DNA from: JAKLFA01 sp038222225
GTDB lineage: Bacteria > Omnitrophota > Gorgyraeia > Zapsychrales > JANLHA01
NCBI GenBank assembly: GCA_038222225.1
Contig: JBBRHV010000004.1
Span: 1 to 64,000 of the forward strand
Reading direction: 5' to 3'
DNA length: 64,000 nucleotides
The first letter of the stretch is position 1. The number at the start of each line of letters is the position of its first letter. Under the pieces are notes generated by a model. It had not been told where the DNA came from. It did not search any database and saw only the letters and a list, made by a program, of their open reading frames with translations. Of this stretch, positions 8,019-16,717 are shown piece by piece. Position numbers and translations under genes: made by a program.

Positions 8019-9776
8019 TTATTCCCACTCAATCGTCGATGGCGGCTTGGAACTGACATCATAAACAACCCGATTAACGCCGTTGACCTCATTGATAATA
8101 CGGTTAGCCATTTTGCCGAGCAACGGATAAGGAAGTTCAACCCAATCCGCGGTCATCCCGTCCTGACTTGTCACGCAACGAATCGCAATCACATTTTCAT
8201 AGGTGCGCTGATCCCCCATCACTCCCACCGTTTTGATCGGCAACAGGACCGCAAAGGATTGCCAGATCTGATCATATAAACCGGCTTTTTTGATTTCCTC
8301 CAGCACCCGTTCATCCGCCTGCCTTAAAATTTCCAGTCTTTCTTCCGTCACATCCCCTAAAACCCGCACCGCCAATCCCGGTCCCGGGAACGGCTGACGC
8401 TGCAGAATAGCATCCGGAAGCCCCAGATATTTACCGATTTTACGCACCTCATCTTTAAACAATTCGCGCAAAGGCTCGATCAATTCAAGTTTCATGTTCT
8501 TCGGCAATCCTCCGACATTGTGATGGCTTTTAATTGTCGCCGAAGGCCCCCCGAACGGAGAAATCGACTCAATGACATCCGGATATAATGTACCCTGCGC
8601 TAGAAAATCAACATTCTTCATTTTCAGGGCAGCTTCCTGAAAGACCTTAATAAACTCATCACCGATGATCTTTCGCTTCTCCTCCGGGTCAACAACATTG
8701 ACCAACCGCTTTAAAAAACGTTTGCTGGCATCGACCACCGTCAAATTCATTTTTAAAGCGCCCTTAAAGGTCTTTTCCACATTGACCGCTTCATTATTGC
8801 GCAGCAACCCGTTATCCACAAAAATACAATACAATTTGCGTCCCACGGCTTTCTGAATCAAGGCAGCCGCCACAGCAGAATCGACCCCGCCGCTCAGCCC
8901 CAAAACAACTTTTTTATTTCCAACCTGTTCTTTGATCTGCTTGATCGAAACATTAACGAATCGATCCATGGTCCAACGGGGAAAACAATTGCAGACCTGA
9001 AAAACAAAATTATTCAGAACATCCGCACCGTGCTGAGTATGAACGACCTCCGGATGAAACTGTACGCCAAAAATTCTTTTGCGGGGATGGCCGATCGCAG
9101 CGACCGGAGCGTTCAGCGTATGCGCCAACACATTATAACCCTTCGGAAGCTGTGTGGTCATATCCGAATGGCTCATCCAGCAGGTGAGGTTGGCCGGCAA
9201 ATTCAAGAACATGTCCCGGTTACGATCAACAAACAACTCCGAACGCCCGAATTCCCGTTCTTTGCTCTTCTGTACTTTTCCGCCGAACATATGCACAATG
9301 GCCTGCATCCCGTAACAAATCCCCAGAACCGGAAGATTCATTTCAAAAATTTCTTCCTTCGGTAACGGCGCCCCTTCATCATAAACACTCAATGGGCCCC
9401 CGGAAAGGATCAAGCCTTTTGGATTTTCTTTACGGATCTCTTCAGCCGAAATATTGAACGGAACGATCTTGCAAAACACCTTGCTCTCCCGAATACGCCG
9501 GGCGATCAACTGAGTGTACTGTGAACCGAAATCCAAAATGAGAATGACATCTTTATAGCGCTGCTTAGAAACACGGATCGATAATTTTGAACGCCCTCCG
9601 GGGATCTTCAGCGTTTTGGCTTCACCTTTTCTAAATTTTCTTTTCTTCAAGGTCGGGATTCTCTGAAAGGTCTTCTTAACCGTTATTTTTTCAACTGTTT
9701 TCCCAGCCGCGAATTTTTTTTCTTTTTTTTCCGCGACTTTTTTCACGGTGTTCTTAAGTTTTGGCATGATCATCAC
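8019..9776 (-). CDS. guaA: GMP synthase (glutamine-hydrolysing) with a basic N-terminal extension
   Basis: Converts XMP to GMP using glutamine and ATP. The class I glutamine amidotransferase domain (about 77-270) has its nucleophile in LGICYGMQ (C154) and the partner FHPEVVHT. The ATP-pyrophosphatase domain carries LSGGVDS and the C-terminal dimerisation domain ends in the family-typical KPPSTIEWE. The usual protein is about 510-525 residues; this one is 585 because of about 74 extra residues at the N-terminus, strongly enriched in lysine and arginine (EKKEKKFAAGKTVEK and so on). The only in-frame ATG starts are at the very beginning, with GGGTG in front, so the extension appears genuine. It lies directly downstream of guaB3, so the two steps from IMP to GMP are adjacent. 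Confidence 0.95.
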   Translation of the reverse strand: MMIMPKLKNTVKKVAEKKEKKFAAGKTVEKITVKKTFQRIPTLKKRKFRKGEAKTLKIPGGRSKLSIRVSKQRYKDVILILDFGSQYTQLIARRIRESKVFCKIVPFNISAEEIRKENPKGLILSGGPLSVYDEGAPLPKEEIFEMNLPVLGICYGMQAIVHMFGGKVQKSKEREFGRSELFVDRNRDMFLNLPANLTCWMSHSDMTTQLPKGYNVLAHTLNAPVAAIGHPRKRIFGVQFHPEVVHTQHGADVLNNFVFQVCNCFPRWTMDRFVNVSIKQIKEQVGNKKVVLGLSGGVDSAVAAALIQKAVGRKLYCIFVDNGLLRNNEAVNVEKTFKGALKMNLTVVDASKRFLKRLVNVVDPEEKRKIIGDEFIKVFQEAALKMKNVDFLAQGTLYPDVIESISPFGGPSATIKSHHNVGGLPKNMKLELIEPLRELFKDEVRKIGKYLGLPDAILQRQPFPGPGLAVRVLGDVTEERLEILRQADERVLEEIKKAGLYDQIWQSFAVLLPIKTVGVMGDQRTYENVIAIRCVTSQDGMTADWVELPYPLLGKMANRIINEVNGVNRVVYDVSSKPPSTIEWE

Positions 9777-9820
9777 CCATCTCTTTTTTTAATTGCCTTA
9801 ATTTCAATCTACCACAACGC

Positions 9821-10981
9821 CTATTTTCCCATCCCAACACGCTGCCCAACCTGAAATGATTTTCCTTCCGTTTGAATAGAAGGTGCAATAATAATCTCCA
9901 CGTCATGCATCTCTTTGATCGTTTGAGCTCCCAGGGCCCCCATCGACGCCTTTAAAGCACCTACTAAATTTTGCGACCCGTCATCGACTGTGGCCGGCCC
10001 TACTAAAATCTGTTCCAGTGTCCCTGTTGTTCCAACCCAAATCCGTGTACCCCGCGGCAAATGCGAATGCGGCATAGCCATACCCCAATGATAACCGCGG
10101 CCCGGAGCTTCTTCAGCTCTGGCAAAAGCAGAACCGACCATACAGGCATCGGCTCCGGCTGCGAAAGCCTTGCAGATTTCTCCGCCGATCCTCATGCCAC
10201 CGTCTGTAATGATCGAAACATATTTTCCAGTCTTCTTATAAAAATGATCACGTGCAGCAGCAGCATCCACCGTGGAGGTGATCTGCGGCACTCCAATCCC
10301 CAAAACTCCGCGCGTCGTACAAGCCGCTCCCGGCCCGACCCCGATCAAGACCGAACTGGCACCCAGCTCCATAAGTTCCATGGTCATTTTATAGGTAACC
10401 ACGTTCCCGATCGCCACCGGAATCTTGAGCGAACGGCACAGCTCTCCATAATCACAAACCTTATATTCGGTTGAAATATGTTTTGCCGATGAGACCTGCG
10501 ACTGAACAACCAAACAGGCCGCCCCCGCCTCTTGAGCCAAAGCTCCATAACGTTCTGCATTCTGAGGAACACACCCGACAACAGCCGGCACGCCGGATTG
10601 CTTTATTTGATTGACCCGCTTCGATACAAGCGTTTCTTTGACAGGCAACTGATATAATTTTTGAAGCAATTCCGTTGCTTTTTCAGGGGACGAGTCAGCA
10701 ATTTCACTGAGAACCTCGCTGGGATCATCATAGCGGGTCTGTACCCCATCCAAATTAAGAACGGCGATTCCTCCCAATTTTCCCATAGCAATGGCGAAAT
10801 TTACATCCACAACTCCATCCATGGAAGCAGCCACAATCGGAACATTCAGTTTCATTCCTGCAAATTCCCAAGATATATTGATCTCGTTGGGATTTACAGT
10901 CTGCATGCCTGGAACAAGCGCCACTTCATCAAATCCGTAGCAGCGGCGTGCACGGCGGTCCATTCCGATCCATTCTGCCAT
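9821..10981 (-). CDS. guaB3: GuaB3-type IMP dehydrogenase
   Basis: TIM-barrel protein of the IMPDH/GMP-reductase family, 386 residues. The start at MAEWIGMDRRARR is fixed by an AGGAGG ribosome-binding site 9 bases upstream, and the following RRCYGFDEVALVPG is the typical GuaB3 opening. The catalytic loop GVGPGAACTTRGVLGIGVPQ contains the active cysteine. There is no CBS pair between strands, unlike classical GuaB. GuaB3 proteins are best known from actinobacteria and cyanobacteria, where at least one has been reported to oxidise IMP to XMP. Here it is the only IMPDH in the window and is followed by guaA, which supports a biosynthetic role. A strong promoter is present at 11098-11126. Confidence 0.88.
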   Translation of the reverse strand: MAEWIGMDRRARRCYGFDEVALVPGMQTVNPNEINISWEFAGMKLNVPIVAASMDGVVDVNFAIAMGKLGGIAVLNLDGVQTRYDDPSEVLSEIADSSPEKATELLQKLYQLPVKETLVSKRVNQIKQSGVPAVVGCVPQNAERYGALAQEAGAACLVVQSQVSSAKHISTEYKVCDYGELCRSLKIPVAIGNVVTYKMTMELMELGASSVLIGVGPGAACTTRGVLGIGVPQITSTVDAAAARDHFYKKTGKYVSIITDGGMRIGGEICKAFAAGADACMVGSAFARAEEAPGRGYHWGMAMPHSHLPRGTRIWVGTTGTLEQILVGPATVDDGSQNLVGALKASMGALGAQTIKEMHDVEIIIAPSIQTEGKSFQVGQRVGMGK

Positions 10982-11097
10982 GTATGCTGTCCTCCTGTTA
11001 TAAACCCGTGAAAAATAATAAGATTTATTCAAAAAATGATTGTTTTAGACTAAATTTTGAATTTTTCATGGAAATATGCGTATTATATTAAAGACTT

Positions 11098-11126
11098 AAT
11101 ATATATAATTTAGGGGAAAATGTCAA
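11098..11126 (-). promoter_or_regulatory. Sigma70-type promoter of guaB3-guaA
   Basis: Minus strand: consensus -35 TTGACA (11121-11126), 17-base spacer, -10 TATATT (11098-11103). The leader to the guaB3 ATG is about 110 bases and AT-rich; no purine-riboswitch fold was recognised in it. Confidence 0.72.
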
Positions 11127-11168
11127 ATAAAATAAAAATCCCCAGAAAATCTATTATTCCCGGAGATT
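11127..11168 (-). terminator. Intrinsic terminator after the NAD(P)-binding protein gene
   Basis: Minus strand: a 9-bp stem with two G-T pairs (arms at 11160-11168 and 11137-11145) followed by a T-rich tail, TTTTTATTTTATTT. It lies 30 bases past the stop of the upstream gene and directly before the guaB3 promoter. Confidence 0.7.
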
Positions 11169-11198
11169 CTAATTTTGCTGATAAGAACTACCGAACTT

Positions 11199-12068
11199 TT
11201 ATGTAGCTAAACTTATATCCTGCCGAAGCTTTCGTTTCAGATAATCCTCAAGATGTGTTTTACCTCGTTTGTTTGTTAAAAGATCATGGGTCGATGTGTA
11301 CACGATTAATTCCCCCATCCCGTAATATTGCGCCGAAAATGGCTTAAGAACAGCGAGCGCCAAGCGGCAGGCCCACATCGGAAATCCTGAAATCTGAACC
11401 GGTTTATTGTGAACCTTTAAACAAATCTGGCTGATCTCATTCCAGCTCAAATCCTGGGGACCACCAACATCAACATACACATTGGACAATTTGAGACTAT
11501 CTTCTGCCATGATTTCAGCCAAATCCTCTTCGCAGATCGGTGTGAAACGCGCCTTTCCATCACCAAACACCCACATCCTTCCTTTGGCTGCCATGGCGCC
11601 ATAATTGGCAAGATCGCTAAAAAATCCGCCGGCCCGGAAGATGACCCATTCCAGTCCACTTTTGACGAGCTCCTGTTCAAATGAATATTTCGCTTCATAA
11701 AGCGGCACTGTTTTATATCCCTGATCCGTTCCGGCCGGAGAAATAAAAACAAATTTCTTAACACCGCTCTTCTTGGCTTCATTCAATAAATTGATATTCC
11801 CCTGATAATCCACTCCCATATGCGTGAGCTTACCCTTCATCCGGGTAATGCCAATAACCGAAACCACCACATCCACACCATCACAGCTGCCGGCCAAACT
11901 TTCAGGCTTTGAGACATCAGCCGAGAGAGCCGCCGAAAGCTGATCCCGAATCGCGTCCATTTCCTCTTTCCGGAAAGAAATGCCGCTAACATTAGCCCCT
12001 CGCTTTTTAAAAGACGACACTAATAAACGTCCCAAATTCCCACCGGCACCGGCGATCAACACATTCAT
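11199..12068 (-). CDS. NAD(P)-binding Rossmann protein (NmrA/atypical SDR type)
   Basis: 289 residues beginning MNVLIAGAGGNLGR, a Rossmann dinucleotide-binding motif of the GxGGxxG kind. An AAGGAG site 7 bases upstream fixes this start. Further family features are SVIGITRMKG, the conserved KYSFEQELVKSGLEWVIFR segment typical of NmrA-like atypical short-chain dehydrogenases, and a C-terminal helical part. Relatives include NmrA, Ycf39 and divinyl reductase-like proteins, whose substrates differ widely, so no reaction is assigned. It forms a unit with the downstream terminator and probably with the secreted protein and methyltransferase genes upstream. Confidence 0.8.
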   Translation of the reverse strand: MNVLIAGAGGNLGRLLVSSFKKRGANVSGISFRKEEMDAIRDQLSAALSADVSKPESLAGSCDGVDVVVSVIGITRMKGKLTHMGVDYQGNINLLNEAKKSGVKKFVFISPAGTDQGYKTVPLYEAKYSFEQELVKSGLEWVIFRAGGFFSDLANYGAMAAKGRMWVFGDGKARFTPICEEDLAEIMAEDSLKLSNVYVDVGGPQDLSWNEISQICLKVHNKPVQISGFPMWACRLALAVLKPFSAQYYGMGELIVYTSTHDLLTNKRGKTHLEDYLKRKLRQDISLAT

Positions 12069-12129
12069 TTTCAATCTCCTTTTTTCCACCTATGATGGTC
12101 ATCCAACCCGCCGACCTTCAAGGCACGGC

Positions 12130-12753
12130 CTATTTGTCATACTCAATGACCCACTCAGTCGATGGCAAATTGACCTGAACTGTTTGGTGATCTTCTGATA
12201 GTGTCCCCCGCTCTTCGGCGACTTTGCCCAAACATGTAATACGGTACGCTTTAGCTTCATCAAGGCCGGTGTTTTTAAAAAAATCCTTGGTGTAAAGAAA
12301 CATCGAAAGGATCCCCTCCAACTCGTCTCCATTCATCACCGGATACCGCAAGGAAATCAGCCGCGGCTGAATCAAACTCCCGTGTGCCGGCTCACTGAGT
12401 TGCGGGCCGGGAGACTCTTTCATTTTTTCGATAAAGACGGTAAGCTCTTTGACTTTCTTCAAGTCATACCCACGAGCTATAGAATGAGATGGACGGTAGG
12501 TCTGACGAATCACCCAATTGAAATCCAGAAAACTCCCATCATAAAATCCCGGGATCTCTTGCGCCACAGGCCGCATCAGCTCCCGATACGTCTTAACATT
12601 CGGATGCTGATCTGCTACAATTTTCATTTTCGCGAACATTTCGGAAAAATACTGCTGCGTCTTTTCTCCCACCTCGTCGGCAGCAGAAACCGGAAGCGCC
12701 CCAAATACAACAAGAGACACGGCCAAACAAATCCCAATAATAATTCTTCTCAT
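12130..12753 (-). CDS. Secreted protein with a possible cache-like sensor fold
   Basis: 207 residues with a clear Sec signal peptide (about 1-24, ending VSAADE). The mature part is soluble and has no transmembrane segment. The stretch FYDGSFLDFNWVIRQTYRP and later RYPVMNGDELEGILSMFLYTK resembles the ligand-binding half of cache/PAS-type periplasmic sensors, but no signalling domain is attached, so it may be a stand-alone periplasmic binding protein. This assignment is pattern-based and weak. It lies 18 bases downstream of the methyltransferase gene on the same strand. Confidence 0.65.
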   Translation of the reverse strand: MRRIIIGICLAVSLVVFGALPVSAADEVGEKTQQYFSEMFAKMKIVADQHPNVKTYRELMRPVAQEIPGFYDGSFLDFNWVIRQTYRPSHSIARGYDLKKVKELTVFIEKMKESPGPQLSEPAHGSLIQPRLISLRYPVMNGDELEGILSMFLYTKDFFKNTGLDEAKAYRITCLGKVAEERGTLSEDHQTVQVNLPSTEWVIEYDK

Positions 12754-12771
12754 CTATTCCTCCTTGAACAT

Positions 12772-13440
12772 TTATTTCACAAGTTCATACACCCCGACAT
12801 ACCCCAAATGATGGGCGGTCTTCTCCCATCTCGAAAAAGGCGACTCTGCAATCGCTTGTTGAAGGCGCCCTTCAATATTTTCTCGAATTTCATTCTGCTG
12901 AAACAGCCAATATCCGGACCATGCGCAGAAGGCTCCAAAGATATTAGTCGGTTGATCAACATCCACAATTACAAACTTTCCTTCAGGCTTAAGTGTGCGA
13001 TAGACTTCAGCCAGCGTCTTGGTCTTTAATTCATAATCAATGTGGTGAAAAAAGAAGGTGGAAAGAACTGCGTCAAACGAATTATCGGAATAGGGCAAGG
13101 CTTCGGCCGCTGCATGGTCAAACTGAATATTGGAAAGCCCACGGGCCTTTTGACGGGCAACATCCAGCATTTTTGAAGCGGCATCCAGCCCGTTCACAAA
13201 ACTATTGGGATCATTGGAAAGTCGACGGGCAATGCGAATAGAAAGAGTCCCGGTTCCGCACCCCACATCCAGAACATGCGCAGAAACCGGTAAGGCCATT
13301 TGGTCAATAATGCGGTTTGAAATACGGTCTTCCAGTCCAAAGGTCATCAGCGGAGCTAGAAAATCATAGACAGCAGCCGCGTGATCAAGGGTGCGTCCAC
13401 GGGTTATGCTTCCTTCTGAAGAATGAACGGAATGAGCCAT
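12772..13440 (-). CDS. Class I SAM-dependent methyltransferase (UbiE/MenG-like)
   Basis: 222 residues. SAM-binding motif I is VLDVGCGTGTLS (about 56-67), followed by NGLDAASKMLDVAR (motif II), AEALPYSDNSFDAVLS (motif III) and YRTLKPEGKFVIVDVD. The overall look is that of the UbiE/COQ5 group that methylates isoprenoid quinones and related lipids. It overlaps the upstream isoprenoid-synthase-like gene by 37 bases, and a GGGAGA site inside that gene precedes the ATG, so the two are translated together. The pairing suggests, but does not prove, an isoprenoid-derived substrate. Confidence 0.85.
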   Translation of the reverse strand: MAHSVHSSEGSITRGRTLDHAAAVYDFLAPLMTFGLEDRISNRIIDQMALPVSAHVLDVGCGTGTLSIRIARRLSNDPNSFVNGLDAASKMLDVARQKARGLSNIQFDHAAAEALPYSDNSFDAVLSTFFFHHIDYELKTKTLAEVYRTLKPEGKFVIVDVDQPTNIFGAFCAWSGYWLFQQNEIRENIEGRLQQAIAESPFSRWEKTAHHLGYVGVYELVK

Positions 13441-14468
13441 TTATGAGGATCTCCCAATCCCAAAACAAAAAACATGGATTCTGCGATATCTTCTCGCTCT
13501 TTTTCTGAAAGCGCCATTCCGCACTCCGCAAGCTGAGCTAATCCCCTCATCAGGAACACCTTTCCCAACCGGGCAGCCGGAACACAGAACTGGTCAAAAA
13601 TTTCAAGGCACTCCTTAAATGAGTCAGGTTCGCCGGTTAAACCTTTCAAACGACTAGTATCGCTTTTCCGGCCTTGATAGACCATTTGCGAAAGCACATA
13701 ATTCTGCCGGCCTTCTTTAAGGTCAACGGACATGTCCCGGATATCATCCAAGACCTGACATCCTAGGCCAAAATTCATCAAAGCAGCTTCCATCTTCTTG
13801 ATCAGTGGCCAATCCAATCCTTCTTCAATACAATTAGGGCCCAAAAACGGTAGATTAAATAAAATGCCGGTCTTAAGAACATGCACCTTTTGAAGGATAT
13901 CCTCCGGCGAATAACGTTTCTCGATTCCGCCTTCTTCCGAAGACTCTTCAGCCGCGCTCGGCAAAAGGACCTGCAGCGACTGACGGGACAGGATATCAAC
14001 CTTCTCAAAAGACAACGTCTTTGAACGGATCGCCTCATCCAAAATCGCCTGCAGCACCCGATCCGCGGCCATAATCGCGATCACCTGTTTCATGATATGC
14101 CCCCGGCCCGTCATGCAGATCGGCAGGGTCAGTTTATCCTCATTGTCCAGAAGATTATCCGCACTGGTAACCCAGATCCTGAACAGGTAGTTCAGCTTTC
14201 CGTAAAGGATCCTTTTCTCACGCGATAAGCCCAAAACAGAATACACGGATTGGAACAGGACAGAAAACAAATGACGCCGGACTGATTTGAATTCTTCGGG
14301 GAATTCGCCGATGGTCACCGAGAACTCCTGAGGGGTCTCTTCCGGAGAAATCGTAATTTCTCTGGCTTTATCCGTTACAAATTCAAAGCACTTCCGACAC
14401 TCCGCAAAGGCCTGACGAAATATAATCGGTCGCAACCAAACATCTTCGATATGTTTTTTAAAATCCAT
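13404..14468 (-). CDS. Isoprenoid-synthase-fold protein (polyprenyl/phytoene synthase-like)
   Basis: 354 residues, mostly helical. Two aspartate-rich segments recall class I isoprenyl synthases: TSADNLLDNEDK (about 112-123) and CQVLDDIRDMSVDLKEGRQN (about 242-261); the second resembles the lower Asp motif of squalene/phytoene and polyprenyl synthases. The canonical first DDxxD is not strictly present, so activity is uncertain. The gene is 37 bases overlapped by a UbiE-like methyltransferase. A TATAAT promoter sits directly behind the groEL terminator. It may make or modify a polyprenyl lipid; the product cannot be named from sequence. Confidence 0.65.
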   Translation of the reverse strand: MDFKKHIEDVWLRPIIFRQAFAECRKCFEFVTDKAREITISPEETPQEFSVTIGEFPEEFKSVRRHLFSVLFQSVYSVLGLSREKRILYGKLNYLFRIWVTSADNLLDNEDKLTLPICMTGRGHIMKQVIAIMAADRVLQAILDEAIRSKTLSFEKVDILSRQSLQVLLPSAAEESSEEGGIEKRYSPEDILQKVHVLKTGILFNLPFLGPNCIEEGLDWPLIKKMEAALMNFGLGCQVLDDIRDMSVDLKEGRQNYVLSQMVYQGRKSDTSRLKGLTGEPDSFKECLEIFDQFCVPAARLGKVFLMRGLAQLAECGMALSEKEREDIAESMFFVLGLGDPHKWLIPFILQKEA

Positions 14469-14502
14469 CAGTATTCTTTTGTTTCCAAATAAATAATTGT
14501 TT

Positions 14503-14531
14503 ATTATATCATATTAAAAATTTAGTGGAAA
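14503..14531 (-). promoter_or_regulatory. Promoter of the isoprenoid-synthase-like gene
   Basis: Minus strand -35 TTTCCA (14526-14531), 17-base spacer, perfect -10 TATAAT (14503-14508). It begins where the groEL terminator ends. Confidence 0.6.
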
Positions 14532-14565
14532 AAAGGCGGCAGAACATTTGCTCTGCCGCCTTTTT
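14530..14565 (-). terminator. Intrinsic terminator of groES-groEL
   Basis: Strong hairpin: GGCGGCAGA (14535-14543) pairs with TCTGCCGCC (14552-14560), extended by flanking A and T runs to 14 bp, loop of 8 bases, and a U-rich tail in the minus-strand transcript. It lies 26 bases past the groEL stop. Confidence 0.9.
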
Positions 14566-14590
14566 GATAAAACCCAAACTCTTTCCAAAA

Positions 14591-16228
14591 TTACATCATA
14601 CCGCCCATGCCGCCCATACCACCCGGCATCTGAGGCATTGCAGATTCTTTTTGCGGAATATCCGTAATCAAGGCCTCTGTGGTTAACAATAACCCTGCGA
14701 TACTAGCCGCATTCTGTAAAGCGGTCCGGGTCACTTTTGCCGGATCGATGACGCCGCTTTCCAGCATATCTACATAGTCGTCTTTATTGATATCATAACC
14801 AATATTGACGCCTTCTTTTTTCAGTCTCTCTACAATGACCGAACCTTCCAGCCCGGCATTCTGAACAAGCTGACGAATCGGAGATTCCAACGCACGGCGG
14901 ACAATATCCACACCGGTCTTTTCATCTCCTTTTAGCTTAAGATCATCCAAAGCGCTTATCGTGCGCAATAATGCCACGCCGCCGCCAGGAACGATTCCCT
15001 CTTCAATCGCCGCGCGTGTTGCGTGAAGAGCATCTTCAACGCGGGCCTTCTTTTCTTTCATTTCGGTCTCTGTGGCCGCCCCAATACTAATGATGGCAAC
15101 ACCACCTGAAAGCTTGGCCAAGCGCTCTTGAAGTTTTTCCTTGTCATACGTAGAATCCGTCTTTTCAATCTGATTCTTGATCTGATTGATACGGCCCTTA
15201 ATCGCTTCGGTCTCACCCGCGCCTTCAACGATCGTTGTATTCTCTTTATCAATCTTCACTTTTTTAGCGCGACCAAGATCTTTGACATCAATATTTTCAA
15301 GTTTGATCCCAAGATCTTCACTGATCGCCCTTCCACCCGTGAGGACTGCAATGTCTTCGAGCATCGCTTTACGGCGGTCACCGTAACCCGGAGCCTTGAC
15401 TGCGGCGCACACCAGTGTTTTTCTCATGTTGTTGACAACTAACGTTGCTAAGGCTTCACCTTCCACATCTTCGCTGATGATCAAAAGCGGGCGTCCTGAC
15501 TTAGCGACTTTTTCCAAGACCGGCAGAATATCTTTAATATTAGTGATCTTTTTTTCGTAGATTAAGATGAACGGATCTTCGAGCTCACATTCCATTTTCT
15601 CAAAGTTCGTGGAAAAATACGGGGAAAGATATCCCTGATCAAACTGCATCCCCTCAACGATCTTTAACTCCGTGTGAATCGTCTTCGACTCTTCAACCGT
15701 AATCGGAGCATCTGTTCCGACCGCTTCAAACGCCTCTGCGATCTTTTTTCCGATCAGCGTATCGCTGTTCGCTGCGATCGTGGCCACCTGCTCAACTTCC
15801 TTACTTTTCTTCAGATCCACTTTCTTAGAAAGAGCCGCGATCTTCTCAACAACTTTCTCAACCGCTTTATCAATACCACGCTTTAACGACATCGGATTAG
15901 CTCCGGCTGTCACGTTTTTCAAACCTTCGCGGTAAATGGACTCTGCCAAAACCGTGGCCGTCGTGGTCCCGTCACCCGCGTTGTCAGAGGTCTTTTCAGC
16001 AACTTCTTTGACCATCTGAGCACCCATGTTTTCAAAAGGATCTTCAAGCTCGATCTCTTTAGCAACCGACACGCCGTCTTTCGTCACAGTCGGGGAACCA
16101 AATTTTTTATCCAGAACAACATTACGTCCCTTAGGACCTAAGGTGACTTTGACTGCATTGGCGAGCTTTTCTACGCCGGCAAGGATTGAACGTCTTGCCT
16201 CATCACCAAATTGTAATTGCTTTGCCAT
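14591..16228 (-). CDS. groEL: Chaperonin GroEL (60 kDa)
   Basis: 545 residues, full length. It opens with AKQLQFGDEARRSILAGVEK and contains LGPKGRNVVLDKKFGSP, the ATP-site GDGTTTATVLAESI (about 85-98), the apical-domain AVKAPGYGDRRKAMLEDIAV and VPGGGVALLR. The C-terminus ends in the GGM-rich tail MPGGMGGMGGMM. It folds client proteins in the double-ring chamber with GroES, encoded 50 bases upstream and co-transcribed under the CIRCE/promoter region. It is a single copy within the window. Confidence 0.99.
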   Translation of the reverse strand: MAKQLQFGDEARRSILAGVEKLANAVKVTLGPKGRNVVLDKKFGSPTVTKDGVSVAKEIELEDPFENMGAQMVKEVAEKTSDNAGDGTTTATVLAESIYREGLKNVTAGANPMSLKRGIDKAVEKVVEKIAALSKKVDLKKSKEVEQVATIAANSDTLIGKKIAEAFEAVGTDAPITVEESKTIHTELKIVEGMQFDQGYLSPYFSTNFEKMECELEDPFILIYEKKITNIKDILPVLEKVAKSGRPLLIISEDVEGEALATLVVNNMRKTLVCAAVKAPGYGDRRKAMLEDIAVLTGGRAISEDLGIKLENIDVKDLGRAKKVKIDKENTTIVEGAGETEAIKGRINQIKNQIEKTDSTYDKEKLQERLAKLSGGVAIISIGAATETEMKEKKARVEDALHATRAAIEEGIVPGGGVALLRTISALDDLKLKGDEKTGVDIVRRALESPIRQLVQNAGLEGSVIVERLKKEGVNIGYDINKDDYVDMLESGVIDPAKVTRTALQNAASIAGLLLTTEALITDIPQKESAMPQMPGGMGGMGGMM

Positions 16229-16277
16229 TTTCTTCCTCCGTTTTATAAATCATGTTCACATAAATGTTCGCTTCTTC

Positions 16278-16574
16278 TTACTTGCTCTGAACAACTGCCA
16301 AAACATCATCTTCCTTCATAATGAGGACATCTTCACCTTCTTTGGTGGTAATCTCTGTCCCGCTGTACTTCCCGTACAACACATGATCGCCAGCCTTCAA
16401 TGTTAATGGCTGAATTGTTCCGTTTTCTAAACGACGACCATCCCCAACTGCAAGGACTTTACCTTCTTGCGGCTTTTCTTTGACCGTATCCGGCAGAACG
16501 ATTCCGCCTTTGGTAATCTCTTCGGCATCCAACGGCTTTACGATGACTCGGTCTGCTAATGGTTTAATGTTCAC
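16278..16574 (-). CDS. groES: Co-chaperonin GroES
   Basis: 98 residues. The start is a GTG (16574-16572) giving VNIKPLADRVIVKPL, because AGGAGGT lies 6-7 bases upstream of it; an in-frame codon eight residues earlier would bury that site. Family features are ITKGGIVLPDTVKEKPQEG (mobile loop), GKVLAVGDGR and the roof segment GDHVLYGKYSGTEI. It caps GroEL. Expression is under a sigma70-like promoter overlapped by a CIRCE element, so heat-shock repression by HrcA is expected; hrcA itself is not in the window. Confidence 0.98.
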   Translation of the reverse strand: MNIKPLADRVIVKPLDAEEITKGGIVLPDTVKEKPQEGKVLAVGDGRRLENGTIQPLTLKAGDHVLYGKYSGTEITTKEGEDVLIMKEDDVLAVVQSK

Positions 16575-16627
16575 GCTCGTACCTCCTAGTTTAAACAATG
16601 TTTAACACGTACATCAAGCTCTTATTG

Positions 16628-16654
16628 TTAGCACTTGCCCTCTAAGAGTGCTAA
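16628..16654 (-). promoter_or_regulatory. CIRCE operator (HrcA-binding site) of groES-groEL
   Basis: TTAGCACTT-N9-GAGTGCTAA at 16628-16654, one mismatch from the classical inverted repeat TTAGCACTC-N9-GAGTGCTAA. It begins at the -10 box of the groES promoter, the position expected for repression by HrcA. Confidence 0.92.
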
Positions 16655-16681
16655 TTTTACAATTTTTCTCGCGTTTGTCAA
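16654..16681 (-). promoter_or_regulatory. Sigma70-type promoter of groES-groEL
   Basis: Minus strand: perfect -35 TTGACA (16676-16681), 16-base spacer, -10 TAAAAT (16654-16659), immediately followed by the CIRCE repeat. Confidence 0.8.
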
Positions 16682-16717
16682 GAGGAAAAATTTTCTGAAA
16701 TGTGTCTGCTAAAAATC

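Noticed and set aside
10982..11097. A purine riboswitch in the guaB3 leader
   Set aside because: The leader is AT-rich and lacks the paired loops and junction of known purine riboswitches.
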